Shown here piece by piece: positions 25,388-33,347 of a stretch of 64,000 bases of DNA. The position numbers were made by a program, and so were the translations under genes. Position 1 is the first letter of the stretch. The number at the start of each line of letters is the position of its first letter. Below the pieces are notes generated by a model. It was not told where the DNA came from, did no database searches, and saw only the letters and a list, made by a program, of their open reading frames with translations. Source of the DNA: Candidatus Methylomirabilota bacterium (GTDB lineage Bacteria > Methylomirabilota > Methylomirabilia > Rokubacteriales > CSP1-6); assembly GCA_036002485.1 (NCBI GenBank), contig DASYTI010000033.1, forward strand, positions 1 to 64,000, in the 5' to 3' direction.

Positions 25388-26629
25388 ATGACCCGATCGA
25401 CACGCGCCGACTTCGCGGGGAGCTGGAAAGAGATCGTCTCGTCGTTTCTCAAGCTCGGCGCGACCTCCTATGGAGGTCCCGCCATCATGGGCGTCATGCA
25501 GACGGAGCTGCAGCAAAAGCGACAGTGGGTGTCCAAGGAGCGGTTCGTCGAGGGACTCTCCGTGGTGAACATGCTGCCGGGGGCGACGGCCACCCAGCTG
25601 GGCATCTTCCTCGGCTACGCCCGTGGTGGCTGGTGGGGTGGGCTGGTCGGCGGGCTCTGCTTCGTCCTGCCCGCGTTCTTCGTCATGCTCCTGCTGACCA
25701 TTGCCTATGCCAGCCTTGAAGCGAGTCCCCTCTTGCGCGGCGCCCTCTACGGCCTGGGCCCCGTCGTCCTGGCCATCTTCGCGGTCGCCGTCTACCGGCT
25801 CGGGCGCACGGCCGCGAGCACCATTCCCCAGGTGATCATCGCCGTGCTGGCCGCCTTCGCCACCGTGGGAACTCCGCTGGGGATCGCGGCCATCCTGGCC
25901 CTCGCCGGCGGGGCCGGATTGCTGCTCTTCCACTCCAGAAGGCCGGCCGTCATCCTCGCCGTGTCATTGATCTGCGCGCTCGCCGTGGTCTCGGCGGCTG
26001 GTTGGTTGACTCCCGTTTCCGTAGGAGGTGTCTCGGGGACCATCCCGAAGCCGGACAGCCTCATGGATATCGCGACGTACTTCTTCACGGTGGGCGCCTT
26101 CACCGTGGGCGGCGGTTTGACGATGATCGCCTTCATCCAGGACCAGGTGGTCGGCCAGTTTCATTGGCTGACCCCGCGCGAGTTTATCGACGGCCTCGCC
26201 CTCGGCCAGTTCACGCCGGGACCGGTCCTGATGGTGGCCGCCTATGTCGGTTACAAGGTGGCGGGCGTCGCGGGAGCCACCGTGGCCGCCACCGCCGCCT
26301 TTCTCCCCTCCTTCATCCTCATGCTGGCCATTCTCCCCGCGCTCGATCGCGTCAGGACGCTGGCGTGGACGAGGGCGATGATGAAAGGCATGGGCCCCGC
26401 CGTCATCGGGCTCCTCGCGGTGTCTCTGCTCCGTCTTGCCCCGTACGCGCTCCCCGATCCGATGGCCATCGCCATCTTCGCTCTCACCCTCATCGTCTTG
26501 GCCCTTGGTCGGCTGGGTGCCTTCAAGGCCATGCTCGCCGGCGCTCTCCTTGGCGTGCTGCGGAGCCGCCTGTCTTCCATCCCCGGACTCAAGGCGGCCA
26601 CTCATCTGCTCATCTGGACGCGAATCTGA
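25388..26629 (+). CDS. chrA: Chromate transporter, ChrA (CHR family, fused double domain)
   Basis: 413 residues with about ten to twelve helices in two related halves. First half: FLKLGATSYGGPAIMGVMQ, VNMLPGATATQLGIFLGY. Second half: FFTVGAFTVGGGLTMIAFIQ, LALGQFTPGPVLMVAAYVGY. These GGP and PGP-type motifs mark the CHR superfamily. Likely exports chromate in exchange with or as mimic of sulfate; in many genomes other anions are substrates. Start 25388 has GGAGGTGA upstream; a GTG at 25379 is an alternative. Confidence 0.9.
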   Translation: MTRSTRADFAGSWKEIVSSFLKLGATSYGGPAIMGVMQTELQQKRQWVSKERFVEGLSVVNMLPGATATQLGIFLGYARGGWWGGLVGGLCFVLPAFFVMLLLTIAYASLEASPLLRGALYGLGPVVLAIFAVAVYRLGRTAASTIPQVIIAVLAAFATVGTPLGIAAILALAGGAGLLLFHSRRPAVILAVSLICALAVVSAAGWLTPVSVGGVSGTIPKPDSLMDIATYFFTVGAFTVGGGLTMIAFIQDQVVGQFHWLTPREFIDGLALGQFTPGPVLMVAAYVGYKVAGVAGATVAATAAFLPSFILMLAILPALDRVRTLAWTRAMMKGMGPAVIGLLAVSLLRLAPYALPDPMAIAIFALTLIVLALGRLGAFKAMLAGALLGVLRSRLSSIPGLKAATHLLIWTRI

Positions 26630-26656
26630 GCAGCGTCTTGCGTATGAGCTCGCCCA

Positions 26657-27964
26657 TCACCTCGCCGCGGTTCTGAATCCCGCGAAGATGTTTCGGCGGT
26701 GGTGCTTGTAGAAATTGCGCCAGGTGCTCCGGATCAGGCGCGAGCGGGTGGTCCAGCCCCCGCCCTTGAGCACCTTCTTCTGGCCGAAGTACGGCTGCGA
26801 GTACTCCTTGTAGGGATCGCAGACGTAGCCCGGATACGGCAGGAAGGTGTCCTCGACCCACTCCCAGGTGTTGCCGATCATCTGCCGGCACCCGGCCGCG
26901 CTGTCGCCGTCCGGCAGCGCACGCACGTCGATCGTCCCGCCCGCCCGGTAGTCGAGATTGGCGCGCTCGGGCGTGGGCGCCTCGTCGCCCCACGGGAAGC
27001 GCCGCTTGCCACCCGTGGCGGAATCGAGGGTGGCCGCCATCTCCCACTCCGCCTCGGTGGGCAGGCGCCGCCCGGCCCAGCGGCAATACGCTTCCGCCTC
27101 GTACCAGTTGACGTGGACGATCGGATGCCACGGCCCGAGCGGAACGGGGAGACCGAACTGGCACTCGTACCAGCGCCGGTCATCACCGCGGACCCAGAAC
27201 AGCGGGTGCTCGGCCTGCTCGCGGCGGCGCCAGTCCCAGCCTCGGCGTCCCCACAGCTCACGTCGGCGGTAGCCGTCGTCTTCGACGAATGCCTGGAACT
27301 CGGCGTTCGTCACCGGCGTCGAGGCGATGCGAAAGGGAGCCACCTCCACGGGATGGGCCCACTTCTCGTTGTCGAAGACAAAGGGCTCGTCCGGTCTCGC
27401 CCCGAGCATGAAGGTGCCTCCGGGCAGGTCGACGTCGCGAGGTCGGTAGGCCAAATCGATCGGCGGGGTCGCCCACTTCGGATCGAGGCGCGAGAGGGTG
27501 GGGCGCGGATAGCCGAGGGTCTGCCGCACCAGGGTCAGATTCTCCGCGTGCATGTCTTCGTGCAGCGCGGCCAGCGTGTAGACGTATGTCTCCTCGGGGC
27601 TCGGCTCGCGCGAGTCCAGCCGGCCCAGGGTGCGGCGGAGGATCTCGGCAATGTAGGCGAGGGTGGCAGGCCGGGACGGGAAGCGATGGTCCCAACGCCG
27701 GGTGTAGGACACGTTGAAAGAATCATAGATCCCGTCGGAGCCGGACAGGAGGGCCTGCGCGCCATCGAGGTGGCGCAAGATCCAGTACTCCTGAAACCAG
27801 CCCACGTGCCCGATCTCCCAGATCGGGGGCTCGACGAAATGCTGCCGGGCCCCCAGCATCTGAGCGTCCGTCAACCCCTCCGCCAGCTCGAGCTCGACGC
27901 TACGCGCGTCGAGAAGCATGCCGCGAAGAGCGTCAGCGGTCGGACGGGAGACGAATTCGGTCAC
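26657..27964 (-). CDS. EgtB/SenA-like non-haem iron C-S (or C-Se) bond-forming enzyme (DinB_2 + FGE domains)
   Basis: 435 residues. N-terminal DinB_2 domain carries the iron triad: H53 in WEIGHVGWFQEYW, and H135/H139 in LHEDMHAENL, positions close to His51, His134 and His138 of MtEgtB. C-terminal formylglycine-generating-enzyme-like domain (about 175-435): GGTFMLGARPDEPF, RRLPTEAEWEMAA, IGNTWEWVEDTF, KGGGWTTRSRLI and HRRNIFAGFRTA. EgtB joins cysteine sulfur to hercynine; SenA joins selenosugar to hercynine. The PPIWEIGHVGWFQEYW form is closer in my recall to SenA than the WHLAHTTWFFE of EgtB, but this is inference. No EgtD or SenB partner is nearby. Its ATG overlaps the stop of the rhodanese-CBS gene (ATGA), so the two are coupled. 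Confidence 0.75.
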   Translation of the reverse strand: MTEFVSRPTADALRGMLLDARSVELELAEGLTDAQMLGARQHFVEPPIWEIGHVGWFQEYWILRHLDGAQALLSGSDGIYDSFNVSYTRRWDHRFPSRPATLAYIAEILRRTLGRLDSREPSPEETYVYTLAALHEDMHAENLTLVRQTLGYPRPTLSRLDPKWATPPIDLAYRPRDVDLPGGTFMLGARPDEPFVFDNEKWAHPVEVAPFRIASTPVTNAEFQAFVEDDGYRRRELWGRRGWDWRRREQAEHPLFWVRGDDRRWYECQFGLPVPLGPWHPIVHVNWYEAEAYCRWAGRRLPTEAEWEMAATLDSATGGKRRFPWGDEAPTPERANLDYRAGGTIDVRALPDGDSAAGCRQMIGNTWEWVEDTFLPYPGYVCDPYKEYSQPYFGQKKVLKGGGWTTRSRLIRSTWRNFYKHHRRNIFAGFRTAAR

Positions 27965-28686
27965 GGGCGGGCCGATTCCCCGACGTGGCGCGCTCCGCCG
28001 GCGCCGCCCGGCCTCTGGCGAGCGAAGTCCTCGAGCGGCAAGAGCCCGATCAAGACGCCATCGGAAGTTGTCACGAGCGCGCGGGGAATCCGATGCTTGG
28101 TCAGGTAGTGAGGCAGCTCACCGGTTCGGAGATTCGGTCTGAAGGTGACGGGACCCGGGTCCATGACCTCCTCGACGGGGGTCGCGGGGTCGGCGCTCAG
28201 CGCCTCGGCGAGAACGAGGCCCAGCACGACTCGCTCCTGGTCGATGACGACGCACAGATCCCAGCCGCCCGCTCGCACGCGTTCCCCCAGGTCGCCCACG
28301 CGCTCATCGATCCGACATGTCGGGACGTCACGCCTCGCCGTATCCGCCACCCGCGGCGTGCGGGCTTCACGGCCCTCACGGGACAGGTCGGTGGCGAACC
28401 AGTCAGCCTTGCCGGCCTGGTAGCGGTGAACTTGCTTGAAGCCGAGGCTCGCGAGCCGCGACGCGGCCCGGGCGCTCAGATCTCACTGATAGTCCCAGCA
28501 GTAGACGATGACCGGGCGGTTGGGGTCGAGCGGCTGGACCGTCTTGCGACCGAGCATCCTCAGGGGAATGCTAATGGCCCCCGGAATATGCTCGGCCTCG
28601 TACTCCTTCGCGGGCATCACCTCGACGAGCTGCGCCCCCTGCTCAAGGAGCTTCCGAACTCCATCTCGATCGGTGATCGTTGCCAT
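27961..28686 (-). CDS. Rhodanese-CBS protein interrupted by in-frame TGA (candidate selenocysteine, or pseudogene)
   Basis: Reading from ATG 28686 (RBS GGGGAGGG), 67 residues of a rhodanese domain (IPGAISIPLRMLG, VIVYCWDYQ) end at TGA 28485-28483. The same phase resumes at once with DLSARAASRLASLGFKQVHR and GKADWFATDL, completing the domain, then about 130 residues of CBS-like repeat (RRDVPTCRIDERVGDL, EEVMDPGPVTF, HRIPRALVTTSDGVLIG). Relatives, as I recall them, have Cys where the TGA sits, so a single C-to-A change or a true Sec codon explains it. Total 241 residues with Sec at 68. Alternative: nonsense mutation leaving a separate CBS protein from GTG 28350. The stop overlaps the downstream EgtB/SenA-like gene, favouring one transcription unit. 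Confidence 0.6.
28452..28470 (-). other. Hairpin downstream of the in-frame TGA (SECIS-like candidate)
   Basis: In the mRNA, bases 16-23 after the start of the UGA pair with bases 27-34 (eight base pairs including one G-U), leaving a GUC triloop; more pairs continue below. The loop lies about 21 bases past the UGA and starts with G. Size and spacing fit the loose bacterial SECIS model (short stem-loop, G in the loop, tens of bases past UGA). GC-rich sequence forms hairpins easily, so alone this is weak. Confidence 0.35.
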
Positions 28687-28705
28687 GACCCTCCCCGATG
28701 ACGAG

Positions 28706-28736
28706 AGTATACATTCATAGGGAACTGGCGTGGCAA
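28706..28736 (-). promoter_or_regulatory. Putative promoter of the rhodanese-CBS / EgtB-SenA-like operon
   Basis: On the minus strand, -35 TTGCCA (28736-28731) and -10 TATACT (28711-28706), 19-base spacer, each one mismatch from consensus. ATG 28686 is about 20 bases downstream, allowing a short leader. Suggests the operon, including the TGA-bearing gene, is transcribed. Confidence 0.4.
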
Positions 28737-28805
28737 GGTCGGCTGACCCGGGTATCTCGACGGTGGAGTCAGCCTGGCGTCATGTCTGGCGGGCGGTCCG
28801 TCTCC

Positions 28806-29042
28806 TCATGGAGTCTCGATCCGCTCCGCTCTCGAGATTTCCTCGACGAGCTCGGCGGAGCGTTGGGCAGGATCCACGCGGTACACGCTGACGTGGCAGT
28901 GGTCCTGCGCCGTGTCTCCCACGAGAAATCCACACGAGTACAGGATCGGCTCTGCGTAGATCCCCCCCGTTCCACATCCGGACACGAGCATGGCGGCCAC
29001 CAATATCGTTGCGGCAAGGATCAGGGTTCTGATGGTCTTCTC
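28806..29042 (-). CDS. Small lipoprotein, start codon unresolved
   Basis: Frame encodes KTIRTLILAATILVAAMLVS then GC, a lipoprotein signal with VSGC as the lipobox, followed by about 57 residues (GIYAEPILYSCGFLVGD, DHCHVSVYRVDPAQRS, EEISRAERIETP). The first standard start in frame is TTG 29003, which would leave no positive n-region. The sequence upstream reads GAG AAG ACC after AAGGGAG, as if an ATG before AAG were altered. Function unknown; two additional Cys (in YSCGF and DHCHV) could form a disulfide. Monocistronic, upstream of nothing recognisable. Confidence 0.5.
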   Translation of the reverse strand, partial: EKTIRTLILAATILVAAMLVSGCGTGGIYAEPILYSCGFLVGDTAQDHCHVSVYRVDPAQRSAELVEEISRAERIETP

Positions 29043-29227
29043 CCTTGGGTGGTGGGCGAGGCGCTGCGCGGTGAGCCCGCGTGGACGGGAACGAGAGATT
29101 CAAACGAGATGCCAGGGGGTTGGGCGATGCCGACAGGACTTACGCGAGTCTCTGGCGCGAGCGCGTTCCATCACGAGACGCTGGTGTCACAGGATGGAAC
29201 GTCCTGAGAGAGGCAGAGCTAACTAAA

Positions 29228-30568
29228 TCAGCGGTGGAAACCGTACTCCTTGAGCTTTCGCCACAGCGTGGTCCGGCTGATGCCGAGGGCGTCGGCCGTG
29301 CGCGAGTAGTTCCAGCCGTGGCGTTCGAGCATTTCACGAATGTGCGCCTTCTCGGTGTCCGCGAGGCTTCCCCCGTTCGGCGCCGCCAGCTCCGACCCCA
29401 CCCCACTCGCCAGCAGGGGGGGCAGATCATCCACGGTGATCGTGTCACTCTCGCCCAGAATCACCATCCGCTCCATCGCGTGCTCGAGCTCTCGAATATT
29501 GCCGGGCCACGGATGGGCCACCAAGCGTTCCATGGCCTCCCCATCGAGCCGCATCTCGCGTCCTTGCCGGCGATTGAAGCGGTCGAGGAAGTGCTCCACG
29601 AGGAGAGGGATGTCCTCCCGCCGCTCACGGAGCGGAGGGATGGTGAAGGCGATGACGTTCAGCCGATAAAAGACGTCTTCGCGGAATCGGCCCTGGCGCC
29701 TCAGCGCTTCGAGGTTCTGGTTCGTGGCCGCCACCACTCGCGTGTCCACCGTGATCGACTGACTGGATCCCACCGGGCGTACCTCACCATCCTGGAGCGT
29801 ACGAAGCAGCTTGACCTGGAGGGCGGGGCTCATCTCCCCGACCTCGTCGAGAAACACCGTCCCGCCTTCCGCCTCTTCGAATAGCCCCTTCTTGTTGACG
29901 CTGGCCCCGGTGAAGGCGCCCTTGACGTGACCAAAGAGCTCGGACTCGAGGAGCGTTTCGGGGAGGGCGCCACAGTTCAGCGCGACGAACGGTCTCTGGG
30001 CTCGGCGGCTGGCCCCGTGGATCGCCCGCGCAATGAGCTCTTTCCCGGTGCCGGACTCTCCGTGGATCAACACGGCGGCGTCCGTGGGGGCGACGCGCGC
30101 GACGATGTCGAGGACCCGCCGCATGGCGGGGGACCTGAAGACGATCCCCGGGGCCCCATCGCCTGCGGCGATGGTCAGGCGGGGGGTATCGTGCTCGCGG
30201 CGCGATGCCTGTTCCGAGAGAGCCCGATCGATCCGAGCGAAAAGCTCATCGGGCTCGCGGCCCTTTTCGAAGTAATCGAGAGCGCCGAGCTGCAGGGCCT
30301 CCTTGGCAGACTCCCAACCCGCATAGGCGGTGAGCAGGATGACGTCGGCCTCGGAACCGAGCGTCTTCACGGCGCGAAGGATGTCGATCCCACTTCCATC
30401 CGGCATTCGCAGGTCGGTCACCACGAGCTCGAACACCTCATCGTTCAGAGCCTTCACGGCCGCCATGAGACCCTCGGCCTGGGTCACCCGATGTCCCCGT
30501 TTCTTCAGGAGGAGGGCCAGGGTAGAGCGTGCCGACCCTTCGTCGTCGACCACGAGGATGGCGGCCAC
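29228..30568 (-). CDS. Sigma-54-dependent two-component response regulator (NtrC family)
   Basis: 446 residues. Receiver domain with phosphoacceptor D52 ([10 protein letters not shown]) and D9/D10 pocket; a sigma-54 AAA+ domain with Walker A GESGTGKE (170-177), GAFTGA (217-222) for sigma-54 contact, Walker [11 protein letters not shown] and R-finger region; C-terminal Fis-type helix-turn-helix [23 protein letters not shown] start at 30568, three bases past the stop of the sensor kinase gene; the two form a two-component pair. Target promoters are not evident in the window. Confidence 0.93.
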   Translation of the reverse strand: MAAILVVDDEGSARSTLALLLKKRGHRVTQAEGLMAAVKALNDEVFELVVTDLRMPDGSGIDILRAVKTLGSEADVILLTAYAGWESAKEALQLGALDYFEKGREPDELFARIDRALSEQASRREHDTPRLTIAAGDGAPGIVFRSPAMRRVLDIVARVAPTDAAVLIHGESGTGKELIARAIHGASRRAQRPFVALNCGALPETLLESELFGHVKGAFTGASVNKKGLFEEAEGGTVFLDEVGEMSPALQVKLLRTLQDGEVRPVGSSQSITVDTRVVAATNQNLEALRRQGRFREDVFYRLNVIAFTIPPLRERREDIPLLVEHFLDRFNRRQGREMRLDGEAMERLVAHPWPGNIRELEHAMERMVILGESDTITVDDLPPLLASGVGSELAAPNGGSLADTEKAHIREMLERHGWNYSRTADALGISRTTLWRKLKEYGFHR

Positions 30569-30571
30569 CGC

Positions 30572-32230
30572 TCACGCCCTCCGGACGGGGAGGGCGACCA
30601 GGAATCGGCTGCCTGTTCCCGGAGCCGACTCCAGATCGATCCGCCCCCCGTGGGCGGCCACGATGCGCTGGGCGAGGGTGAGCCCGAGACCGGTCCCGTC
30701 GAGCTTCTTCGAATAGAAGGGCTCGAAGACTCGCCGTCGTTCGTCCGCGGGAATCCCTCGCCCCGTATCGGAGACGGCGATCAGCACCTCGCCGCTTCGC
30801 GAGGCGACATCGAAGGAGAGGCGGCCGGCTCCCTCCATGGCTTCCACGCCGTTCAAGGCGATGTTCCATAGCACCTGCGTCAGCTGGTCGGCGTCGAACG
30901 AGAAGGGCGCCAACGATGGATCCACGTGAACCTCGACGTCGACGTGGGCGGTCCGATCGGGATCGTTGCGGAGCAGCGCGACCACGTGCTCCACGACCTG
31001 GCCGATGTCTCCCTCGCGGCGCTTGGGCTCGCGCGGCCGGGCGAACAGGAGAAAGTCGGAGAGGATGCGATCGAGCCGGCGGGCCTCCCGCTTGACCGCA
31101 TCGAGCGTGCTCGCCCGTTCCTCCCCCGTCAGGGTCTCCTCCCCCTTGAGGAGGGTGGTGGCATTGATGATGCCGGCGAGGGGGTTGCGAATCTCGTGGG
31201 CGAGCCCGGCTGCGAGCTCGCCCACCGCGGCCAGCCTCTCCGCTTCATGCAAGCGCGCCCCGAGCTGTTCTCGTTCGGTGATGTCGGCCACCAGCTCCAG
31301 GAGCAGCACCTCCCCCGTCGGTTGACGAACCGGCGAGCAGCTCAGGAGCAGTCGCCGCCCCCCGGAGGCGTCGACTTCGACGCGAGAGGGCCGGTCCATG
31401 CTCTGGAGGTTCTCCATTGGACAGTTCGGGCACGGCTGGCCATCGGCGGTGAGGACCTCGTAGCAGCGGCGACCCGCCACGGGGCCGAATTCATTGAACA
31501 GCCATCGGTTGGCGTGGCGGATGGCGAAGTTGGCATCGACGAGCTGGAGGCCCTCGCCGAGGCCGTCGAACAGGCGCTCGTTGAGCTCCTTGAGGGAGCG
31601 CATCTCGCTGCGCGCGCGATCGAGGACCATGATGATGATGGCAAATGTCGACAGGAAATACAGGGCGATGAACGTCGTGTGAACGGCGAGATGGAGCGTG
31701 CTTCCCGGCTGGGCATGGACGAACTCGGCGCCGACGCGATGGACTCCCCAGAGGCACAGCGAGGTGGCGAGAAGCCGATCTCCACGGTACCCGGTGCTCA
31801 CGGCGGCGCGCGGCCAGAAAGCCCACCCCGCGGCGATGAGAGCCCCGCCCAGGATCAGCCCCACGATGACTCGGACCGTCAGGTGAGCCTCGGAAAAATC
31901 TCCGAGAATCCCCAAAGCGAGGGCGAGCAGGCAGGGGATCAGCACATCCCGACGTTTCAGGCGATAGTCCCAGCGATACAAGAGCCCCGCCGAGAAAACA
32001 CAGAACACCGCCATCACGCTGGCCGCCTGCATGAGCTCGGTCAGTCCGACTGTGCCGGGGACGAACACCCGCAGCAGCCTCAGTCCCCGGGAGAGGGTGA
32101 AAAAACCCCAGGCCCACACCAGATAGCGGAAGAACAACACCCGATGTGAAGAGTACAGATAGACGAAGATCAAGAACTGGATCCCGAAGGCGAGAGCGGA
32201 CAGAAAGATCGGCATGAACTGAGTGGGCAT
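30572..32230 (-). CDS. Membrane sensor histidine kinase with PAS domain (NtrB/AtoS-like)
   Basis: 552 residues. About seven N-terminal membrane helices (to about residue 215), a short linker coiled coil (RSEMRSLKELNERLFDGLGE), a PAS domain with a Cys-rich piece (RRCYEVLTADGQPCPNCPME), HisKA with phosphoacceptor H in LAHEIRNPLAGIINATTLL, and HATPase (NIALNGVEAMEGAGRL, DTGRGIPADERRRVF, GLGLTLAQRIVAAHGG). Autophosphorylates and signals to the NtrC-type regulator immediately downstream. The CX3-5C cluster in PAS could sense redox or metal; signal unknown. Confidence 0.92.
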   Translation of the reverse strand: MPTQFMPIFLSALAFGIQFLIFVYLYSSHRVLFFRYLVWAWGFFTLSRGLRLLRVFVPGTVGLTELMQAASVMAVFCVFSAGLLYRWDYRLKRRDVLIPCLLALALGILGDFSEAHLTVRVIVGLILGGALIAAGWAFWPRAAVSTGYRGDRLLATSLCLWGVHRVGAEFVHAQPGSTLHLAVHTTFIALYFLSTFAIIIMVLDRARSEMRSLKELNERLFDGLGEGLQLVDANFAIRHANRWLFNEFGPVAGRRCYEVLTADGQPCPNCPMENLQSMDRPSRVEVDASGGRRLLLSCSPVRQPTGEVLLLELVADITEREQLGARLHEAERLAAVGELAAGLAHEIRNPLAGIINATTLLKGEETLTGEERASTLDAVKREARRLDRILSDFLLFARPREPKRREGDIGQVVEHVVALLRNDPDRTAHVDVEVHVDPSLAPFSFDADQLTQVLWNIALNGVEAMEGAGRLSFDVASRSGEVLIAVSDTGRGIPADERRRVFEPFYSKKLDGTGLGLTLAQRIVAAHGGRIDLESAPGTGSRFLVALPVRRA

Positions 32231-32317
32231 GGCTATCGCCTCTGGCAGTAGAGCCTACTCCTTCGATCAGGACGGAGGCCAGACGAAAGAGTCGCCCGTG
32301 GGACGGGGCACCATCAA

Positions 32318-33121
32318 TTACTGTTTCATTTTGGAACGTTCCCCGCCGCCGGCCCCCTCCTCACCGTCGGAATGTCGGTGGTGGGCGAAGCCGTTCACCA
32401 CGACCACGGCGACGGAGACAAGGGGCAACCAGGTCACCAGCGTCGATGATCGCGCGTGCAGAGCGCCGCCCACCAGAGCTCCCAGCGCATAGACGAAGAA
32501 CACGCCGGTGAGGAGCCCGATGCGCTGCGGCCACTTCACGCTGTCTCCGGCATTACCGGCCGCCTCCGCGGTGGAGGCGGCGCGGGACGACGACCCCTTC
32601 CATGAGCGGGTCCAGCCCACCAGCTCGGCCATCAGGCTGGTGAGCGTGCCCGTGAGGTACGTGGTAGCCACCCCGGGGACGCCGAGGTGGCGGACGGCCG
32701 CGGCCTGGACACCCATGGCGAGACCTGACAGCACGATCAGCAGATTGGTAGCACCGCTGGTTCGCGCCGCCCCGGCCACGTGCCACACGAACGTGAAGCC
32801 ACCGAGCAGCACGCCCTCGAGAGCCAGGGCGGCGGTGACGCCCGGCGGCCACTCGCCCCGGTTCTCACCGCGCAGGACGATCAGCGCTCCCATGGCCGCG
32901 CCGGCGCTGAAACCAACCAGCGCGAGGACCGACCGCAATACGGCCGCGGCCTCTCCCTGCCCGATGGCCAAGGCCAGCAACACCGTGTTCCCCGTCATCA
33001 TCGCCGTGAACACGCGGTCGAGGGCCAGATAGCTGACCGCGTCGATGATGCCGGCGGCCCATGCGAGCATGAGCAGCATGGCATCGCGCCCTAGATGTGG
33101 GATGCGGATTTCCCTTTCCAA
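32318..33121 (-). CDS. YoaK/DUF1275 family membrane protein
   Basis: 267 residues with about six helices. Family signatures: [23 protein letters not shown], then [38 protein letters not shown] and [17 protein letters not shown] basic, serine-rich loop ([13 protein letters not shown]) separates the last helices. Function unknown; small homologs are found next to sensor or transport genes. Divergent from poxB. Confidence 0.88.
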   Translation of the reverse strand: MEREIRIPHLGRDAMLLMLAWAAGIIDAVSYLALDRVFTAMMTGNTVLLALAIGQGEAAAVLRSVLALVGFSAGAAMGALIVLRGENRGEWPPGVTAALALEGVLLGGFTFVWHVAGAARTSGATNLLIVLSGLAMGVQAAAVRHLGVPGVATTYLTGTLTSLMAELVGWTRSWKGSSSRAASTAEAAGNAGDSVKWPQRIGLLTGVFFVYALGALVGGALHARSSTLVTWLPLVSVAVVVVNGFAHHRHSDGEEGAGGGERSKMKQ

Positions 33122-33347
33122 CGGCGCTCATGCTGGCATACACAGGACACGATCATCAACCGGCATTCGACCACGCCTCAGCGTTCTCGTGTCTCCCCCG
33201 CCTTCGCCCACCATCACCGAGGCGGCGGCCCCCCTCGCCCAGACCCTGGTACTCTGGGTATGGGCCGGCGGGCCTTCGTGCGCTTTCCTTCGCTGGTCTA
33301 CTTGTTCCGGATCTTCACACGGCAGCCAGAAAGGAGCGCCTCGTGCC

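Noticed and set aside
28452-28470. Treating the hairpin after the TGA as proof of selenocysteine
   Set aside because: GC-rich DNA yields such hairpins by chance; kept as a weak supporting point only.
28698-29207. Plus-strand open frame over the small lipoprotein gene
   Set aside because: No domain or ribosome site; opposite strand has a clear lipobox and conserved-looking signal.
33045-33347. Upstream extension of the poxB frame
   Set aside because: No similarity to PoxB N-termini and the internal ATG 33348 has a strong ribosome site.
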